The notes under the pieces: model-generated
What the model was told of the DNA's origin: nothing
What the model saw: the letters and a program-made list of their open reading frames with translations, nothing else
The model's database searches: none
Assembly (NCBI GenBank): GCA_020635115.1
Contig: JACKAK010000003.1
Coordinates: forward strand, 1 to 64,000
Length of the DNA: 64,000 nucleotides
Origin: Halobacteriovoraceae bacterium
Lineage (GTDB): Bacteria; Bdellovibrionota; Bacteriovoracia; Bacteriovoracales; Bacteriovoracaceae
Direction: 5' to 3'
Shown: positions 1-7,765 of the stretch, one piece after another
Layout of the letters: the number at the start of each line of letters is the position of its first letter
Numbering within the stretch: position 1 is the stretch's first letter
Translations under genes and position numbers: made by a program

Positions 1-707
1 TCTTTTGATAGAATTTTCTCAAAATTTTTACCATAAATAATGGGGACGATTTCATCATCAAATTTACCTTCATTCTGCGCAGTGATGGCCTTATGATGAG
101 ATGAATTTGCAAAATCATCTTGTTGTAATCTCGTAATTCCAAATTCACGTGACAAAAGTTCTGCTGTTTGTCCCATATTTAATCCACAAAAGGGATCTGT
201 CAGGCCCTGTTCGATGGCCACGATGGGTGATAAAAAAGGGGGTCTAAACGAAGATATTGCTGAAATTTTTTCAGTCACAGATTTAGCTTTCATCATATTC
301 ATAAATAATTCAGTCATTTCTTTTGAATAGATAAGTGGCATTTGAGACATGGACTCAACCCCACCGGCATAAATTAAATCGGACCTTCCAAGCGCGATTT
401 TAGTAAATGCCTGAGACATGGCCTCAAGTCCAGAAGCGCAATTTCGGTGGACAGTATATCCACTTGTCTTCTTATGCAATCCAGCTTCAAGGGCAATCAC
501 CCGACCAACATTTGGATACTTTGCAGGAGTTCCGGTATTTCCAATGATGACTTCGTCTATGATATCATCTGGTAAACCTACATTATCTTGTATTTTTCTG
601 ATGAGATAGGCCCCTAAAAAGGGCGCCGATACTTCTTTTAACTCAAGTCCGGCCTTTACTTGTGGTGTACGTTTTCCTTCAACGAGAAAAACCTCTTTTT
701 GTGACAT
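1..707 (-). CDS. Thiolase (acetyl-CoA acyltransferase family), 5' part only
   Basis: The first 235 codons of a thiolase; the gene runs off the left edge, so the C-terminal His/Cys half is not visible. Thiolases condense or cleave acyl-CoA through an active-site cysteine, in beta-oxidation or acetoacetyl-CoA synthesis. The start reads MSQKEVFLVEGKRTP, the usual thiolase opening, and the nucleophile motif HRNCASGLEAM lies near residue 90, followed by the YAGGVESMSQMP stretch typical of the family. The ATG at 707 has AAGG eight bases upstream. The protein has no signal peptide and should be cytosolic. Whether it is degradative (FadA-like) or biosynthetic cannot be decided from this half. The family call is secure; the substrate is not. 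Confidence 0.9.
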   Translation of the reverse strand, partial: MSQKEVFLVEGKRTPQVKAGLELKEVSAPFLGAYLIRKIQDNVGLPDDIIDEVIIGNTGTPAKYPNVGRVIALEAGLHKKTSGYTVHRNCASGLEAMSQAFTKIALGRSDLIYAGGVESMSQMPLIYSKEMTELFMNMMKAKSVTEKISAISSFRPPFLSPIVAIEQGLTDPFCGLNMGQTAELLSREFGITRLQQDDFANSSHHKAITAQNEGKFDDEIVPIIYGKNFEKILSK

Positions 708-741
708 ACGCAAATCCTTGTCTGTGGCTTTTTTGACAAGG
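708..741 (-). promoter_or_regulatory. Hairpin enclosing the thiolase ribosome binding site
   Basis: The 5' leader of the thiolase gene holds a perfect 7-bp inverted repeat, CCTTGTC at 741-735 and GACAAGG at 722-716, separated by 12 bases. The AAGG of the second arm is the only Shine-Dalgarno-like sequence, eight bases before the ATG, so folding would hide it. This is seen directly; a regulatory role is inference. Confidence 0.3.
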
Positions 742-807
742 AGATTCTAAACTTTCTAAATGTTTACGTCCATGTGAATGTCACTTGACTTCTATAATCT
801 GCGATAC

Positions 808-836
808 TAAAAAAGAGAAGGTGTCTAAACACCTTC
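808..836 (-). terminator. Rho-independent terminator after the outer-membrane protein gene
   Basis: Perfect 8-bp stem GAAGGTGT/ACACCTTC (817-824 and 829-836) with a 4-base loop. On the minus strand it is followed by TCTTTTTTAG. It lies about 55 bases after the stop of the 891-1979 gene and separates it from the thiolase gene. Confidence 0.85.
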
Positions 837-890
837 CCTTATTTTTAGAGAGAGCAGGCCGCACCTAGATGTTCGGCCCATTAACTTCCA

Positions 891-1979
891 CTAGAACGAA
901 ACAACTAAACCTAGGTTCGCAGAGATAAAATCAGCATCTACTATTCTCTCGGCCAATCCTTCTAAACGTTCTTGATCATCTCTAGTTTGGTAATCCGGAA
1001 ATGTTGGTTCGCTTATACTCATAAGATCTGATACTGCACGCCCATATCTGATGTCAGCAGACAGTCCAAAGTTCGGAGTCACTGCAAAAAGTGCACCAAG
1101 TGTACCAGTAACAGACATATAATTTGCACTAAATTCTTCTCCACCATAGTAGTAGTTTTGATAGTGGTTTTCTGACGATTGAGTATATACCATATTTAAT
1201 CTATTATAAGCACCCATCACCCCAATATATGGTCTGAAACGTGATGAGTTTCCAAAACTAAGTTTTCCACCAAAACCAAATGACAAGTTTCGATAAGAGA
1301 TTTCTCTACCTTTTGGGTAGAAACTATTATAGTTAGTCCAGTAGGGATTAAAACCATTTATGTTGCATGAATATGATGAAACACAAGCTGTATCAGTTAT
1401 GTCCATTTTTGACATTCCGATTTGCACTCCAAGCGAAAATTGACTTGTAAGGTGATAGTCTAAATCTACGCTTCCGCTTAAGCTTGTTTGAAAATCATCT
1501 CTTGTTCCTTTAATTTCTTGTCCACCAACGTTAATACCAGCACTAAACTCTTTATAGCTTGGTTGAGCTGGTTTTATAGGAACCGGTACATATATCTTTG
1601 TTACTTGCGTAGGTTCTTCTTTTTCTGGAGCAGATTTTACCTCTTTAACTTCGTCTTTGTGTTCTTGCTCTGGTTCTTGAAGGCCGTTGGCAAATGCGCC
1701 CTTAAGTTTTTTTGCGAGTTCTCTTTCCTCATTCATTCTGATGCTTTCGATTCTTTTTCGAACCATTTCTTCATTTTTTTCTTCAATTCTTCTTCTTCTG
1801 TCGGCCATGTGATCAGCAGCAGTTTTTTGCGGTTTTTGCTGAAATGTCCCGTCAATTGCGATTTCCTCTGAATTCAAGACTTCTTCAGTTTCGTCCAGTA
1901 GTTGATCGGCCATTACATTTGTTGTAAATGCACCTAAAAGGGTAAGAACTAAGAATAAGTTCTTTTTTGAAAGTTCCAT
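891..1979 (-). CDS. Outer-membrane beta-barrel protein with a charged periplasmic segment
   Basis: A 362-residue exported protein. Residues 1-24 form a signal peptide ending NVMA. Residues about 55-115 are very rich in Arg, Glu and Lys and look like a coiled-coil or extended spacer, followed by a short Pro-rich stretch. From about residue 140 to the end there are alternating amphipathic strands with Gly/Tyr/Ser turns, and the protein ends in Phe (GLVVSF), the usual C-terminal signature of an outer-membrane barrel. The AGGAGG before the ATG is strong. The gene is followed by its own terminator, so it is probably monocistronic. I do not recognise a named family; an OmpA/OmpW-like small barrel joined to a spacer is the best description. 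Confidence 0.7.
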   Translation of the reverse strand: MELSKKNLFLVLTLLGAFTTNVMADQLLDETEEVLNSEEIAIDGTFQQKPQKTAADHMADRRRRIEEKNEEMVRKRIESIRMNEERELAKKLKGAFANGLQEPEQEHKDEVKEVKSAPEKEEPTQVTKIYVPVPIKPAQPSYKEFSAGINVGGQEIKGTRDDFQTSLSGSVDLDYHLTSQFSLGVQIGMSKMDITDTACVSSYSCNINGFNPYWTNYNSFYPKGREISYRNLSFGFGGKLSFGNSSRFRPYIGVMGAYNRLNMVYTQSSENHYQNYYYGGEEFSANYMSVTGTLGALFAVTPNFGLSADIRYGRAVSDLMSISEPTFPDYQTRDDQERLEGLAERIVDADFISANLGLVVSF

Positions 1980-2008
1980 AATTTCCTCCTGGCCTTTTCC
2001 TCTCTAAA

Positions 2009-2042
2009 AGAAAAGCTCCCCATGCTTCAACTAGGGGAAGGT
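2009..2042 (-). other. Weak stem-loop in the leader of the outer-membrane protein gene
   Basis: On the minus strand TTCCCC and GGGGA flank a 12-base loop, followed by GCTTTTCTTTT. This could end transcription coming from the pilin gene upstream or be a leader structure of the barrel gene. The stem is short, so the call is tentative. Confidence 0.3.
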
Positions 2043-2195
2043 TCGTTTGTTTGGGCGGACATTAGCACAAAGAAAAATGCTATGCATTATTTGTTGACGG
2101 ACACTGTATTCTTTTTAGACCTAATACAAAAATTCAACTAGTTAGAATATGTAAACAAATTTCATGCAAATAATAAACGATTTAACTTCCACTAA

Positions 2196-2408
2196 CTATC
2201 TAAAAGGGATGACATAGTATCGAAAATTATCTCTTCCATAGAAGAGTCTATCAACCATACAAGTCAGTGAAGTTGATTTTTCGGTGCATTGACCTTTTTG
2301 TTCAATAAAAGCAGACCTAAGATTCTTTGCCACAGAGAAGATGATGGCCGAAACTATTGCGATGATGAAAATATATTCAACGGACGTTTGTCCTTTTTTA
2401 TTAGACAT
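2196..2408 (-). CDS. Small Flp/class III signal pilin-like protein
   Basis: A 70-residue protein opening MSNKKGQTSVEYIFIIAIVSAI. This is the class III (prepilin-type) signal: a short basic leader, Gly just before the cleavage site, Glu at mature position +5 and a following hydrophobic helix, as in Flp-type pilins and pseudopilins. The rest (about 40 residues) has one Cys pair (QCTE and LTCM) and an aromatic C-terminus. No peptidase or Tad ATPase lies nearby. It is the last gene of a three-gene minus-strand run (WaaA-like, FAD-like, pilin), 43 bases after its neighbour. Function in a pilus or secretion filament is inferred from the signal only. Confidence 0.65.
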   Translation of the reverse strand: MSNKKGQTSVEYIFIIAIVSAIIFSVAKNLRSAFIEQKGQCTEKSTSLTCMVDRLFYGRDNFRYYVIPFR

Positions 2409-2451
2409 AGAATTATTTTAACTTGTTTATTGAAGTTTATAAAGACTATGC

Positions 2452-3861
2452 TTAGAAATACTCTACTTTTTCGTTGATTTCCATGGCCGTAGACATGAGA
2501 CCGAATGAGCTTTTTCTATATGGGCCAAAATAAGAGACGTCTTTTAATTCGTCTTTTCCACTTGGCAATGAATAATCGTGCACAGTTAATTTACCGTATG
2601 GAATAGTTTTGTGTCCAAAATTTTGCTTCTCATATACTTTCTCACCTGCGATATAGATTTCACTTGATAAATTTTGAGAAATGATATTTTCAGCTTTAGG
2701 CCATAAATCTTTTGAATTTTGAACTATAATTTTTTTTAGGTCTTTCTGTAAAATTGAAAAGACATCTTTTTCATAAAAGGACTCTTTACTCCCTTCTTCA
2801 AATAAGATGTAGAGTTTTACTTCTAATATATTATCTTTTTTCACTACTTCATAAAAGGGAATATTGGTTCCCATTTGAAGAGAATTTGAACAGATAAAGG
2901 ATAGTCCATCAGTCAAATAGACATCTTCAACAAGTTTGAGGTGAACATTTAAGCACTGATAAAATGTCAATTTGGGGAGTAGATATATAGGAAGATTAGT
3001 TAATGTACTTCCTAATATACAAACTTTTCCTGGTCGAATCGCTCCTTCGTAACAATCTAGTTCAAGTCCCCAGGGTCTATTTTTATAAAAAATCCAGTCT
3101 TTCACATTACTTGATTTATACTGCCCTCCCTTTCGTTCGAAAACTTCTTTCATATCTTGTGAAAGTAGTGAATGGTTGAGAGAATAAGAAGGAGAGAGCA
3201 TTTGGAGGGTAAGTAAAAAATATTCAAAGTCAGTTGCATTTACAAGTAGTTTTTTATGGAAATGTCCTCTTAATAGGTAAAGCATGTTACGCCATAGCAT
3301 TTTCGAATCGGTGTTTTTTTCCATTGAGCGGGATTGAGTAACAATTGATTGATAGCACATTTCAACTAATTTAGGGGCCTGTGCTCTTAAAGTAGATAGA
3401 TCAACTGCTTGATATGACTTTTGAAAAAAAAGTTGGAGTGAAAATCTATCAATATAATTTGTCACTTCTTGATTGATCAAATCGATATCTTTATCCTTTA
3501 GAAAATCTATAATTTTATTTTTAGTTTGAAATACGGACGGTAGTTTTCTGGCCAACTCCATTGCATTTTGGACAGGATCACCACCTAGCCTCAATTGTTT
3601 ACTTCCATATACAAAAACTATCTGATCAGATTTAAGGTATTTGTGAATGGACATTAATGGGGAAATTTGTCCGCCTGATCCCCAACTTTTGAGATAAGCG
3701 GCTTCAAGATAAGTCATTCTTGAAATAAAATTGTCTCCATAATTTATTCTATTTTCATCTAGTAAGATCACACTTCTTTGCTTTTCAAGTAATGAAATAG
3801 CTAATAGATATGAAATAAAATTTTCACCCAAAATAATATAATCTGTTTCTTTATTTAACAT
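2452..3861 (-). CDS. FAD/NAD(P)-binding Rossmann-type protein, function unknown
   Basis: A 469-residue cytosolic protein. The N-terminus has the pattern of a dinucleotide-binding beta-alpha-beta unit (YIILGENFISYLLAISLLEKQ, then VILLDE near residues 32-37), although the usual GxGxxG is degenerate (G-E-N-F). The rest resembles a flavin-dependent amine oxidase or desaturase in length but shows no motif I can name. The gene follows the WaaA-like gene by 12 bases and is probably cotranscribed with it and the pilin gene, which hints at a cell-envelope role. It is a lineage-specific gene as far as I can tell; the nucleotide-binding call is moderate and the substrate unknown. Confidence 0.45.
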   Translation of the reverse strand: MLNKETDYIILGENFISYLLAISLLEKQRSVILLDENRINYGDNFISRMTYLEAAYLKSWGSGGQISPLMSIHKYLKSDQIVFVYGSKQLRLGGDPVQNAMELARKLPSVFQTKNKIIDFLKDKDIDLINQEVTNYIDRFSLQLFFQKSYQAVDLSTLRAQAPKLVEMCYQSIVTQSRSMEKNTDSKMLWRNMLYLLRGHFHKKLLVNATDFEYFLLTLQMLSPSYSLNHSLLSQDMKEVFERKGGQYKSSNVKDWIFYKNRPWGLELDCYEGAIRPGKVCILGSTLTNLPIYLLPKLTFYQCLNVHLKLVEDVYLTDGLSFICSNSLQMGTNIPFYEVVKKDNILEVKLYILFEEGSKESFYEKDVFSILQKDLKKIIVQNSKDLWPKAENIISQNLSSEIYIAGEKVYEKQNFGHKTIPYGKLTVHDYSLPSGKDELKDVSYFGPYRKSSFGLMSTAMEINEKVEYF

Positions 3862-3873
3862 TCTTATTGCCAG

Positions 3874-5181
3874 TTAATTAATGATTGAATCAATACAATT
3901 ATTGAATTCTATCTCTAAGTTTTTGTAAATCATTTCATTAAAATCAATTTGAACATTTTGACGAAAGAAATAGAGATGAGCAAAGTCTGCTGTGTCATGA
4001 ACAACTTTAAGAGATTCAGGTGAATGAGACATGATGAAGTCATATTCTGTAGATCTGTCTGTTTTGGGGCCACAAAAAACTCTTAAACCTGATAAGTACG
4101 GCTCGCTAACAGAATGGATAGATTCTCCATGTCCACCTCCAATATAGGCGTCCCTAAAAAAAGAATAGAGCTCACATAGAATACCTTTTATTGTAACAAT
4201 TGTAATTTTTTTGGCATTAAGATCATTAAGGTCAGTTGATTCTGAAATGATTTGGGTTTCAAACCCCATACTTTGAATTTTGCTGGTTATAACCTGTAAT
4301 GTTGTTTTGTTTAAACTATGTGGAACAATGGCAATATACATATCACCTTTTTCTATTCTTTTAACAATTTGAGAATCGTCGAGAATTTCAAGATCCTCTG
4401 GCCAAGCGGAGCCGATAATAAGATTATATTGATGAGACTGCGCAAGTTCTCTCATCTTGGTGTATTTGTCTAATAGATGTTTTTTATCTTTTAAGCGGTT
4501 TATTATCTGTGAAATTCTAAAATCAAAACTCTGTGAAAGTATGCTTTTGTTCTCTAAAATTTTTGAGAATTTTTCTTTTTCTATGTCATTGGCACAAATT
4601 ATTTTATTAAACTGATTGAAAAGAGTTCTATAAAAATGTCCTTTAAAAGAACTTTGAGAGTTTACGAAAGACTCTTTTCCTTTAAGTGAAGCATTGATGA
4701 GAATGAATTGAGTATCTTTGCGTAATCCAATGTCTACAACTTCTGGGAAAAAATCGTATCGGCATAGAATCATTTTTTTTGCTGTCACCCAATTTCTAAG
4801 GTTAAATTTTGAAAAAGTTGGAGATAAAAAGGGATAACAACAGATTCTTGTCTGATTAGGATACTGCTGGTGAAAGAACTGTATTTTTGAATCGACACTA
4901 GGAGAACAGTAAACAATTTCTATTAACTTTCCTTGGCTGATTGCTTTTTCAGCAATCGGTCTAACTTGTTCCCACTCACCTTCAGAACTGAACTCAAAAC
5001 AAATATCGGCCCTAGAACTAAATTTGCCTTGTCTTGAACTGGTTTCTAAGAGCTTTCTTTCATATAATTTTCCTTTCGGTACTGGAAAAACTGACAACAA
5101 GCACCATATTAAATCTCGAAAGATGTAAAAGCATAAATGAAATATCTTTAACATAATTAAATCAGCATACATTTCGAACAT
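3874..5181 (-). CDS. Divergent WaaA/KdtA-like 3-deoxy-D-manno-octulosonate transferase
   Basis: 435 residues, the length of WaaA, which adds Kdo to lipid A at the inner face of the cytoplasmic membrane. The landmarks occur in WaaA order: an N-terminal hydrophobic segment (about 10-34), an EFSSEGEWEQV motif matching the S-x-G-E region with the catalytic Glu, INASLKGK, IIGSAWPEDLEIL (the 'GS-hEGEE' region), IAIVPHS, and GGGHGESIHSVSEPYLSG followed by VFCGP (the 'GGHNplEp...GP' region). Divergence is high, so a related sugar or acceptor is possible. ATG 5181 sits one base after GAGGG; the ATG at 5172 has better spacing and may be the true start. First gene of the run with the FAD-like and pilin genes. 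Confidence 0.65.
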   Translation of the reverse strand: MFEMYADLIMLKIFHLCFYIFRDLIWCLLSVFPVPKGKLYERKLLETSSRQGKFSSRADICFEFSSEGEWEQVRPIAEKAISQGKLIEIVYCSPSVDSKIQFFHQQYPNQTRICCYPFLSPTFSKFNLRNWVTAKKMILCRYDFFPEVVDIGLRKDTQFILINASLKGKESFVNSQSSFKGHFYRTLFNQFNKIICANDIEKEKFSKILENKSILSQSFDFRISQIINRLKDKKHLLDKYTKMRELAQSHQYNLIIGSAWPEDLEILDDSQIVKRIEKGDMYIAIVPHSLNKTTLQVITSKIQSMGFETQIISESTDLNDLNAKKITIVTIKGILCELYSFFRDAYIGGGHGESIHSVSEPYLSGLRVFCGPKTDRSTEYDFIMSHSPESLKVVHDTADFAHLYFFRQNVQIDFNEMIYKNLEIEFNNCIDSIIN

Positions 5182-5195
5182 CCCTCTAAAATCTC

Positions 5196-5207
5196 TAAGT
5201 TAACTTA
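5196..5207. other. 12-bp perfect palindrome upstream of the WaaA-like gene
   Basis: TAAGTTAACTTA lies about 15 bases before the WaaA-like start, in the divergent intergenic region 5182-5400. It could be an operator half-site pair; there is no independent support. Confidence 0.2.
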
Positions 5208-5400
5208 AGAAAGAAAGTTTGTCAGAGCATTTTGAGAGAGAGATTACTACGAATCGGTGTCATAATGCTACTACGCACTGTGTAATTTCTTATAAGTTCT
5301 GACAACTTGCACTTTTTTAATGGCATCTATTTAAAATTCTTGTTAAAAAATTTGTTAAGAAAAATTTTACGTTAATGATTACACGTAGGGAGAAGGAATA

Positions 5401-6252
5401 ATGAATTTCAAAAAACTATCAATACTCGTAACTTCACTGATGACTATTTCACCATTTACTATTGCTCAAGATTCCTCATCTAATACGTCATCAGCAACTG
5501 TAGATACAGAATTCAAGAACTCATTTAAACTAAACTATATGGGTTATTTTTATAATACACGTAACGAAAAAGACGAAATGGAACGTAATATTCAAAACAT
5601 AAATAACGAAAATGATATCATTGCCAGTTATAAACTAACTCCAAAGGATGAACTTAGGCTGTATTCAATTTCAACATCATCAGTTCAAATTTCGGGACCC
5701 CTTGATGAACAGGCCAGTAGATCAACTTTCAATCACGAATTAGTAGAAGCAAGATATCTGAGAAGTAAAATATTAACTGAAGACAAGTCTGGATTTAACT
5801 TAACCCTTGGTGGATCTCTTGTTGGATATACTTCAGCGTCTAAAAGAAAAGAGATTCAATATGATGGATATGCAATGGGAATAATTGAGCTTTCTAAGAC
5901 TATTTCACCAAAATTCACTCTCATTTCACAGTCAAGGCCATATGTATATTTTAATAATAAATTTAAAAAGGACTCAAGTGATGGATACCGTTTTAGACAA
6001 TTATTAATTCAATCTTTCTCACTTCCTAAGGATTTCTCTTTGCATATAACCCAAGATTTAAACTACAAGATGAAAAATAACTTTGTTGGTAAAAATACTA
6101 AACTTTCTATTTCAAATACTGTTGAAATTGGTAAAGCAATCAATGAGGATATCACTCTTGGAGTTTATTTTGATCATGACCTTAAAACAATTGCTAAAAC
6201 ATTTGAAAATACATCTGTTGGAATTTTCGCAAACTTGTCAACGACTCTTTAA
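5401..6252 (+). CDS. Exported protein, probable beta-strand rich envelope protein
   Basis: A 283-residue protein with a clear signal peptide (MNFKKLSILVTSLMTISPFTIA, cleaved before Q). The mature part has repeated short alternating segments ending in Ser/Thr/Asn turns (for example LRLYSISTSSVQI, FTLISQSRPYVYF, LSISNTVEIGKA, ITLGVYFDHDL) and ends in FANLSTTL, compatible with an outer-membrane barrel of about 10-12 strands, although the last residue is Leu not Phe. GGAGAAGGA precedes the ATG. A hairpin follows the stop, so the gene is probably monocistronic. I cannot assign a family. Confidence 0.6.
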   Translation: MNFKKLSILVTSLMTISPFTIAQDSSSNTSSATVDTEFKNSFKLNYMGYFYNTRNEKDEMERNIQNINNENDIIASYKLTPKDELRLYSISTSSVQISGPLDEQASRSTFNHELVEARYLRSKILTEDKSGFNLTLGGSLVGYTSASKRKEIQYDGYAMGIIELSKTISPKFTLISQSRPYVYFNNKFKKDSSDGYRFRQLLIQSFSLPKDFSLHITQDLNYKMKNNFVGKNTKLSISNTVEIGKAINEDITLGVYFDHDLKTIAKTFENTSVGIFANLSTTL

Positions 6253-6272
6253 AATTTAGATAAATACTAGTA

Positions 6273-6295
6273 TTGGGCCCTTTATTTGGGCCCAA
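6273..6295 (+). terminator. GGGCCC stem-loop terminator
   Basis: TTGGGCCC and GGGCCCAA form an 8-bp stem around a 7-base loop, 20 bases after the stop of the exported-protein gene. The following ATTTC is only weakly T-rich, so efficiency is uncertain. Confidence 0.6.
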
Positions 6296-6394
6296 ATTTC
6301 GGCATATTTTTCCATCAAGCTATTTCTTTGAATTCAAATTCAAATTCATTCCAATTTCATCCGTTAACGACTAAGGCACTATTAAGGATGGATT

Positions 6395-7741
6395 ATGGGC
6401 CAAACAGTCATAAAAGAATTAAATCGTGAGGGATTAATAGATCTTATTCTTACGAATAAAGAAATTGTTTCAAGAGCAATACCATCACATGAATTATTTA
6501 TGCTCTTTCATGGTGGTGAGTACTTTGGCCCATTATGCAAAGATGATCTTCAAGCTATTAATCAAATGGACCCTTTTTTCTTTGAAAAATACAAACTTAA
6601 AATTTTTAACGAGAAAGAAAAACACAATTTAGGTCATTGGATAAATTTTTATGAACATCCTTTATTTCAAAGGAGAAAGCCCGAACTTGTACTTGAGAAT
6701 ATGTCTCAGGAATTGGCCGAAAAATCAAAATATTTTATATTGAAAAATGGACAGTCTTTAGGCCCCTATTCGTATGAAGAACTCAAACATGAAATTCTTC
6801 ATAAAAGTTTATATTACACAGATCTTTTTCGAAGTAATGAAGAAGACGACTGGGATAAAATCTATAAAATACCAGGATTTGACAGACGAGCAACATTACC
6901 CGGAATGGATGAAGAGGAAGAACTACCCGATGCTCCTGATGTTGATTTGATTAAAAAAAGTGCAGAAGAAGTATCGCAAATACTAGATGCAAATAAATTA
7001 TTAGAAGATCAAAATAGGAATTCTCTGGCCAATTTAATGGCCCTAAGTACAGAAAGAGCTAAAAAGTTTCTGGCCGTATCAAGAACACAAATTTCAAATT
7101 CAAGCAATGTTCTATCGAATAAAAAGTATCGCTATTGGGCCATTGGGTTAATTTCGATTGTTGCATTGGGTATTGTTGCCTTTTTATTTACTGATGAAAT
7201 AAAAAAACAATTTGACATGGCCGAAGTAAATAAACAAAAAAAATCTAAAGCAACTAAGATTGATAAGTCATCTAAAAATGATACTTTGGCCAAAGACAAT
7301 AGTATTGAGGAAATGGATGAACAAGAGAAACTTGAGTCTGACTCAAAAAGACAAGAGGCCATTGAAAAAAGACTTCAGGCCCGAATAGACAAAGAACAAA
7401 GAAGAAAAGAAAGACAAAGAAATAGAGAACAAAAAAGATTAGGAGAGCGGGATAATTATGATGCTGCTACATATGATGATTATGTACCTTCTGACGAATA
7501 TTATTATGATGATGATGTTCCTGAATTAGAAGGTGAAGCTACCAGTAACCCAAGAAGACCAGCTTCTAGAGCAAACAAAAGATCAAATTCAAGTACTGGA
7601 ACAGAAAGAGAAGAAAAATCCAGAGCTGAAGATGAATATTACGAAGATCAAGATGAAAATTCTTCATATGATGGAGTCGCAGAAGAACCAGAATTATTTG
7701 ATGAGGAGTTGCCTCCTCTTGAAGAAGAAGAAAATTATTAA
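6395..7741 (+). CDS. GYF-type domain membrane protein with acidic C-terminal tail
   Basis: 448 residues. Two N-terminal segments look like GYF_2 modules: MLFHGGEYFGPLCKDDL near residue 25 and FILKNGQSLGPYSYEELKH near residue 113, both with the G-x-x-x-GPxxxxxL pattern seen in bacterial GYF_2 domains, which bind peptides or scaffold membrane complexes. One transmembrane helix follows at about 248-266 (WAIGLISIVALGIVAFLF). After it come about 80 Lys/Glu/Arg-rich coiled residues and a very acidic Tyr/Asp/Glu tail, which would be outside the membrane if the N-terminus is cytosolic. AAGGA before the ATG fits. No partner gene is adjacent; convergent with lpd. Confidence 0.6.
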   Translation: MGQTVIKELNREGLIDLILTNKEIVSRAIPSHELFMLFHGGEYFGPLCKDDLQAINQMDPFFFEKYKLKIFNEKEKHNLGHWINFYEHPLFQRRKPELVLENMSQELAEKSKYFILKNGQSLGPYSYEELKHEILHKSLYYTDLFRSNEEDDWDKIYKIPGFDRRATLPGMDEEEELPDAPDVDLIKKSAEEVSQILDANKLLEDQNRNSLANLMALSTERAKKFLAVSRTQISNSSNVLSNKKYRYWAIGLISIVALGIVAFLFTDEIKKQFDMAEVNKQKKSKATKIDKSSKNDTLAKDNSIEEMDEQEKLESDSKRQEAIEKRLQARIDKEQRRKERQRNREQKRLGERDNYDAATYDDYVPSDEYYYDDDVPELEGEATSNPRRPASRANKRSNSSTGTEREEKSRAEDEYYEDQDENSSYDGVAEEPELFDEELPPLEEEENY

Positions 7742-7765
7742 CTCTTTTTTTTCAAATTAAAAATG

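Noticed and set aside
1488..1871. 127-residue plus-strand open frame
   Set aside because: Antisense to the outer-membrane protein gene; rich in Phe, Ser and Lys as expected of the complement of Glu/Lys-rich codons, with no ribosome site.
7533..7760. 75-residue plus-strand frame in the acidic tail of the GYF protein
   Set aside because: Produced by the same Glu/Asp-rich repeats read in a second frame; no ribosome site.
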